Below are positions 30,270-33,871 of a DNA stretch of 33,871 bases, piece by piece (the stretch's first letter is position 1; each line of letters starts with the position of its first letter). The position numbers were made by a program, and so were the translations under genes. The DNA comes from Saccoglossus kowalevskii (Eukaryota; Hemichordata; Enteropneusta; Harrimaniidae). The notes beneath the pieces are model-generated. The model had not been told where the DNA came from and made no database searches. It saw only the letters and a list, made by a program, of their open reading frames with translations. Where the stretch lies: assembly GCF_000003605.2 (NCBI RefSeq), contig NW_003151262.1, positions 357,162 through 391,032 of the forward strand. The letters are read 5' to 3'.

Positions 30270-33259
30270 AAGAATATCATTTAATTCATGAATTTATGTT
30301 TCATTGACTAGATAGCTTTCTTTCCAGTAGCAGCTTTGGTTTCAAGCTTAGCTCTAATCTGTGAAGATAAACAGAAAGTAGTTATTGAATCTATCGCCCT
30401 GAAAGGTTCACTTCTAACATTTAATTATTCAAGAAAATTCCAGAAGTTTCTAACATCTTCAATACTTTAATAGTGAAAGAGCCACACCCTTTAATAAGAT
30501 GTATCGACTGACAACACATTTAATTAAAAAATAAATATAAAAATAATGAGTACTAATGGCTCCGTACATATTTTATTGATTATCGATGAAATACACTGAC
30601 TACAGGTTACAGGTGACCATTTGGCGAATATATGGGATGGATAATCCAGCACCAATCCTTGTCACTAATATCGTGAATTGTGTGGCCATTGTTATTTAGT
30701 GTATTAAAAATAAAGCCACGAGTATTTCAATACAATAGTCCGTTCAAATTGAATCTATGTAAACCAACAATCATTGCGTCAAGAGTTGCTGTGGATTTCC
30801 TTCTAATGCATGACCATAATGTAACCAATGTAATTTACGAAAGCTGTTAAGCCCTGAACAATAATCGACGTGTATTTCAGTAATTATTTGTTTTATTACC
30901 TGGGCAGTAGTATCTTATTTTATAATCAAGGCAGGCTTTATCTGGTTGGTCGTCATTTTTACAAACAAATCCTTCGCAGGGAGAGTAATTAGAGAATATT
31001 TCACCAGTAGTCAATGCTGGAATACCATCCACAGTCTGAACCTCTATTGCAGTAGGATCAAAACAGATTTTATGTTGGACATATGCCAGTGTTTCCCAAT
31101 CGCCGCTACCACCAGGGCCATCTCTATCAAACCAGTCAGTCCATTTACCATTTTTATGCTCTGTATGTACATAATACATAACATGTTTTTGTACTCACGA
31201 ATGTATCAAAGTATCATATTATATCAACTTATCCAGCATATTAAACATTTAACCGTGTAGCCCCTGTTATTTATTAGTTTATCTAGAGTATTAAGTATCA
31301 AGAAGATCATGTGCATTGTTTAATTGCACAAGTATTGTGTAAGAATCTACCCAGCATTCAAGGTCATTCAAAGTGCTTGGTAGAAACGTTATTTTAACAT
31401 CTAATTTAGAATTTATCATTATATCTTATACAGTGAGATTGTGCACACGTTAGTGGTCACTTCGCAGAGCGCACACCGTATATTATCAGCACTCATTTTA
31501 GTAAGGCTACCTAAAACATATGAACATTCTGCTTACAACTATTATTTAATCCGTGTGGAACGTGTCTATTCTATTCACGTTTTGAACTTATGGTATCAGT
31601 TAGCCCAAGAGCTACATATGATAAACATCCAATGTCAATATAGTAGAAATATAGCAGTTTTTTGTACTAATGTAATGACGTATATAATCCATCGAGTTTT
31701 CAACGTTTCTTGTAAAAGCGTGTCGGTTGGTATTCTTTCTCTTCATTGCTCATAAACACCAACAGAATATTTGCACAGCACTAAACACAAAAGATAGTTT
31801 ATCGGCTTAAAGTAGAAGTTAGGTCGTGTCATAATATAAATTGGCATATGAAACTTCTAGCACATGTTTGAGTAAAGTCCTATAAACATTTAACATGTTT
31901 GATTAATATATATTTTGTTTACATGGGCCTATAGAAAGAAAAAAACTTCCAAACATAAACGATTGCCTTGTTTATTTATAAAAAAATATTCCTTGCCTTG
32001 CTTTGAAGACATTGTGTTACATTAAATGGAAATGAAGCTATAACCTGACCAAGTCGTTTAAAACATTTGTATACTTTATGTTGACAACGAATTTAACTTT
32101 AATTATTTGTGCATGTTGCTATGTGCATTTTATCTCTTAACTCACTTCGCAATAATGTCGTGTTATCTTACCTGGACAGCAGTATCTGACTTTATAGTCA
32201 AGACAGGTATTATCAGGTTGATCATCCATTTTACATACAAATCCTTCAGTAACCGAATACCGGGAGAATACTTCACCAGTATCTAAGACTGGATTACCAT
32301 CATGAGTCTGTGCTTGTATAGCGGTAGGGTCAGAACACATTTTATCTCCAAATTCATTTATGATTTCTCTTGTAGTTTCCCAGTCGCCAGTACCGCGAGG
32401 GTTATCTCTATTAAACCATTCAGTCCAATGACCATTGTTACACACTGTGTGTATAATTATAATTCCCCAGCGATGAATCTCTCAAGGTACTTGTTATTTA
32501 GCAAACTGAACGGGTATTTATTTCTAAACCCGAATATCGCAAAGAAGAGAACAATTGCAAACAAAGTCAGAGAGGAAATTTCATGTTCACAGCACAATTA
32601 GTGGTTTCATACAATTTGCTTCATTATTATTATTTACTAAGAAATATATTTGTTACACTTTGTTTTTCATTACGATTTGTTATGTCATTTGGACTTGTTG
32701 TTATGATAGAGAAGCTTATATGCGAAGAATTGGTGCAATGTGTCACGGTAAGATGTTTTCTATTTTTGTAATGCAAAGCATTAGTGGGGAATTCAACTTA
32801 CCAGTATCAGCAGTTACAGCTGACAGAAAGTGAGTTTGCTGGTGTGTTGAAATAAAACAATAAGCAACGTAATTAACTGAGTGGACTACAATTCTGTCAA
32901 AATAAGATCACTGACATGATACGTGTTAATTTTCGATTTAAATAAATAATTCGATACTAATTAACTCTAAGTATAAATCCCATTCACAATTAGTGGAGTA
33001 ACACACCCGATCAATGTTTATCTTTAATTTGATGATATTGAATGGTAACAAGCACTATGGGTTTGGAAGAAACTATTGCATAAGATATATTTCTTCATAC
33101 AATTGCGCTATTTGTTATATATCCGGATAACTACGAATAAAAGTTCATGGGAAATTTGAAAATATCAATAAATTTGACTTGTTAAAACGTTTTGGAATCT
33201 TACACAAATTATGGTCATGTAGACCACCAGTGAGCCAGCTAACTTCATGTTACAGAAAT
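30270..33259 (-). CDS. Secreted two-WxxW-domain protein (A-B), 5 coding exons, 206 aa
   Basis: Minus-strand paralog of the four-domain gene. Coding segments in order: 33248-33204, 32838-32802, 32444-32172, 31160-30900 and 30358-30354 (TAG). They join in frame to 207 codons. MKLAGSLVVYMTIIC is the signal peptide, then QTHFLSAVTADT, one type A and one type B WxxW domain, and a terminal exon that adds only Asp before the stop. Exon lengths 45, 37 and 273 equal those of the + gene. The two genes converge, with 3' ends about 7 kb apart. The B domain has lost two usual cysteines, so it may be diverging or decaying, but all splice sites and the frame are intact. Confidence 0.82.
30354..30358 (-). 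other. Terminal coding bases of the two-domain WxxW gene
   Basis: The acceptor CTTCACAG ends at 30359 on the minus strand. Spliced to the phase-1 B exon, it gives GAT then TAG. The bases that follow are highly similar to the 3' end of the + gene. The AATAAA seen in the + copy is altered here, so the poly(A) site is uncertain. Confidence 0.6.
30900..31160 (-). other. WxxW type B domain exon lacking two conserved cysteines
   Basis: A 261-bp phase 1-1 exon: EHKNGKWTDWFDRDGP, GSGDWE, KICFDPTAIEV, IPALTTGEIFSNYSPCEGF, VCKN, KACLDYKIRYYCP. The first Cys is His (CAT instead of TGT) and the first of the closing Cys pair is Tyr (TAC instead of TGC). The extra Cys in SPC is kept, leaving five. Confidence 0.88.
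32172..32444 (-). other. WxxW type A domain exon
   Basis: A 273-bp phase 1-1 exon: VCNNGHWTEWFNRDNP, GTGDWE, KMCSDPTAIQAQ, GEVFSRYSVTEGFVC, NTCLDYKVRYCCP. All six cysteines are kept. The 5' intron end (AATTATACACACAG) matches domain 1 of the + gene, while the 3' flank (GTAAGATAACACGACATTAT) matches domain 3. Confidence 0.9.
33204..33259 (-). other. Initiator exon (signal peptide) of the two-domain WxxW gene
   Basis: ATG at 33248-33246 opens MKLAGSLVVYMTIIC. The upstream CTATTTCAG acceptor and 11-base leader match the + paralog. As there, an untranslated first exon is likely upstream (higher coordinates) but was not located. Confidence 0.7.
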
Positions 33260-33304
33260 CTGAAATAGAAAAATTATATTATTTAAAATACCAACTATAA
33301 ACAT

Positions 33305-33307
<3 letters not shown>

Positions 33308-33355
<48 letters not shown>
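33308..33355. repeat. (AT)24 microsatellite
   Basis: Uninterrupted AT dinucleotide repeat, 48 bases, about 50 bp upstream of the initiator exon of the minus-strand gene. Confidence 0.97.
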
Positions 33356-33358
<3 letters not shown>

Positions 33359-33871
33359 TAATTTTAATGAAAAAAAAGTACATTTATCTTAGTAATAGTG
33401 ACACCTGTTGTTTAGTGTGATGAACCCCCACGGTTGGGTACAGGAGCATAGAAGTTTTTAATTAAAATTGTTTTCCATAAGAAAAATGAAACCATCATAC
33501 ATGGCCTTATAAACAGCCTTTTACTTCATAGTGGGGTGGGTGGAGTAAAGCTGTGATTATTTTTATTACTTTCTGACCATCTAGTTTGCCATTTACCATG
33601 TCCATATAAACTAAAGCTCCAGCCAATATCAGATTTGACTACTTGTTTCAAGCTATGGCACTTGGAAATGAGTGTTGTGACATGTGGCAAATGTCCAACT
33701 GTCTTGGTTAATAAGATTGGCTATATTTCAACTAGAAACAGGTAAACCAGTATACCTGTATGTACGAAGCCAGTGATCGTTATTCAAGCCAAAGAAACTG
33801 CATCTATTTATATAAATACACATGGACAGAGAATATTTTCTTGGAGCACTAAATGTGACAATTGCCCTACT
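33356..33871. other. Upstream flank of the minus-strand WxxW gene, nothing recognised
   Basis: No exon, promoter element or repeat could be assigned. It should contain the promoter and possibly a non-coding first exon of the minus-strand gene. Confidence 0.35.

Noticed and set aside
1-33871. CRISPR arrays, operons, bacterial promoters, rRNA
   Set aside because: Intron-rich animal DNA; tandem repeats found have no spacer structure and no rRNA or clear tRNA was seen.

Overview
This window looks like AT-rich nuclear DNA from an invertebrate animal, probably marine. The genes are split into short exons with GT...AG introns, the proteins are extracellular animal domain families (C-type lectin-like and mucin/CILP-type WxxW), and the intergenic DNA carries decayed Ty3/gypsy-type retroelement fragments. 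Nothing bacterial, viral or organellar was seen. The sequence alone does not fix the phylum. A hemichordate, cephalochordate or similar lineage fits the domain content, but this is inference.

Region 1 (1-10.7 kb, + strand) is the 3' part of a large multi-exon gene for a type I membrane receptor. It has at least seven tandem C-type lectin-like domains (CTLDs), a short stalk, one transmembrane helix and a 41-residue cytoplasmic tail with an FxNxxY endocytosis motif. I resolved 21 coding exons (526-9863) whose phases all agree, giving 1040 complete codons before the stop. CTLDs 3, 4, 5 and 7 keep the EPN + WND calcium/mannose signature; CTLDs 1, 2 and 6 are degenerate. The layout resembles the mannose receptor family, but the gene runs off the left edge.

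Region 2 (about 10.7-17.75 kb) has no supported gene. It holds a Ty3/gypsy integrase relic (minus strand), a 27-bp tandem repeat, T-rich minisatellite-like DNA and diverged duplicated non-coding blocks lying just upstream of the next gene.

Region 3 (17.76-23.24 kb, + strand) and region 5 (30.29-33.26 kb, - strand) are two paralogous secreted-protein genes in convergent orientation. Each has a signal-peptide exon, a 37-bp exon, then phase-1/phase-1 exons each encoding one WxxW domain. The + copy has four domains in A-B-A-B order (389 aa); the - copy has one A-B pair (206 aa). Non-coding DNA around the last exons is also shared in inverted orientation, so this is an inverted segmental duplication with later change in domain number. 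One B domain of the - copy has lost two cysteines.

Region 4 (23.24-30.29 kb) separates the two genes and is mostly repeat relics: a gypsy RT fragment and a CCHC zinc-knuckle ORF on the minus strand, a gypsy gag relic on the plus strand, a possible tRNA-like SINE head, and a GC-rich dispersed repeat. Both gene types suggest extracellular recognition or mucus/matrix biology. No functional link between the lectin receptor and the WxxW genes can be shown from sequence.
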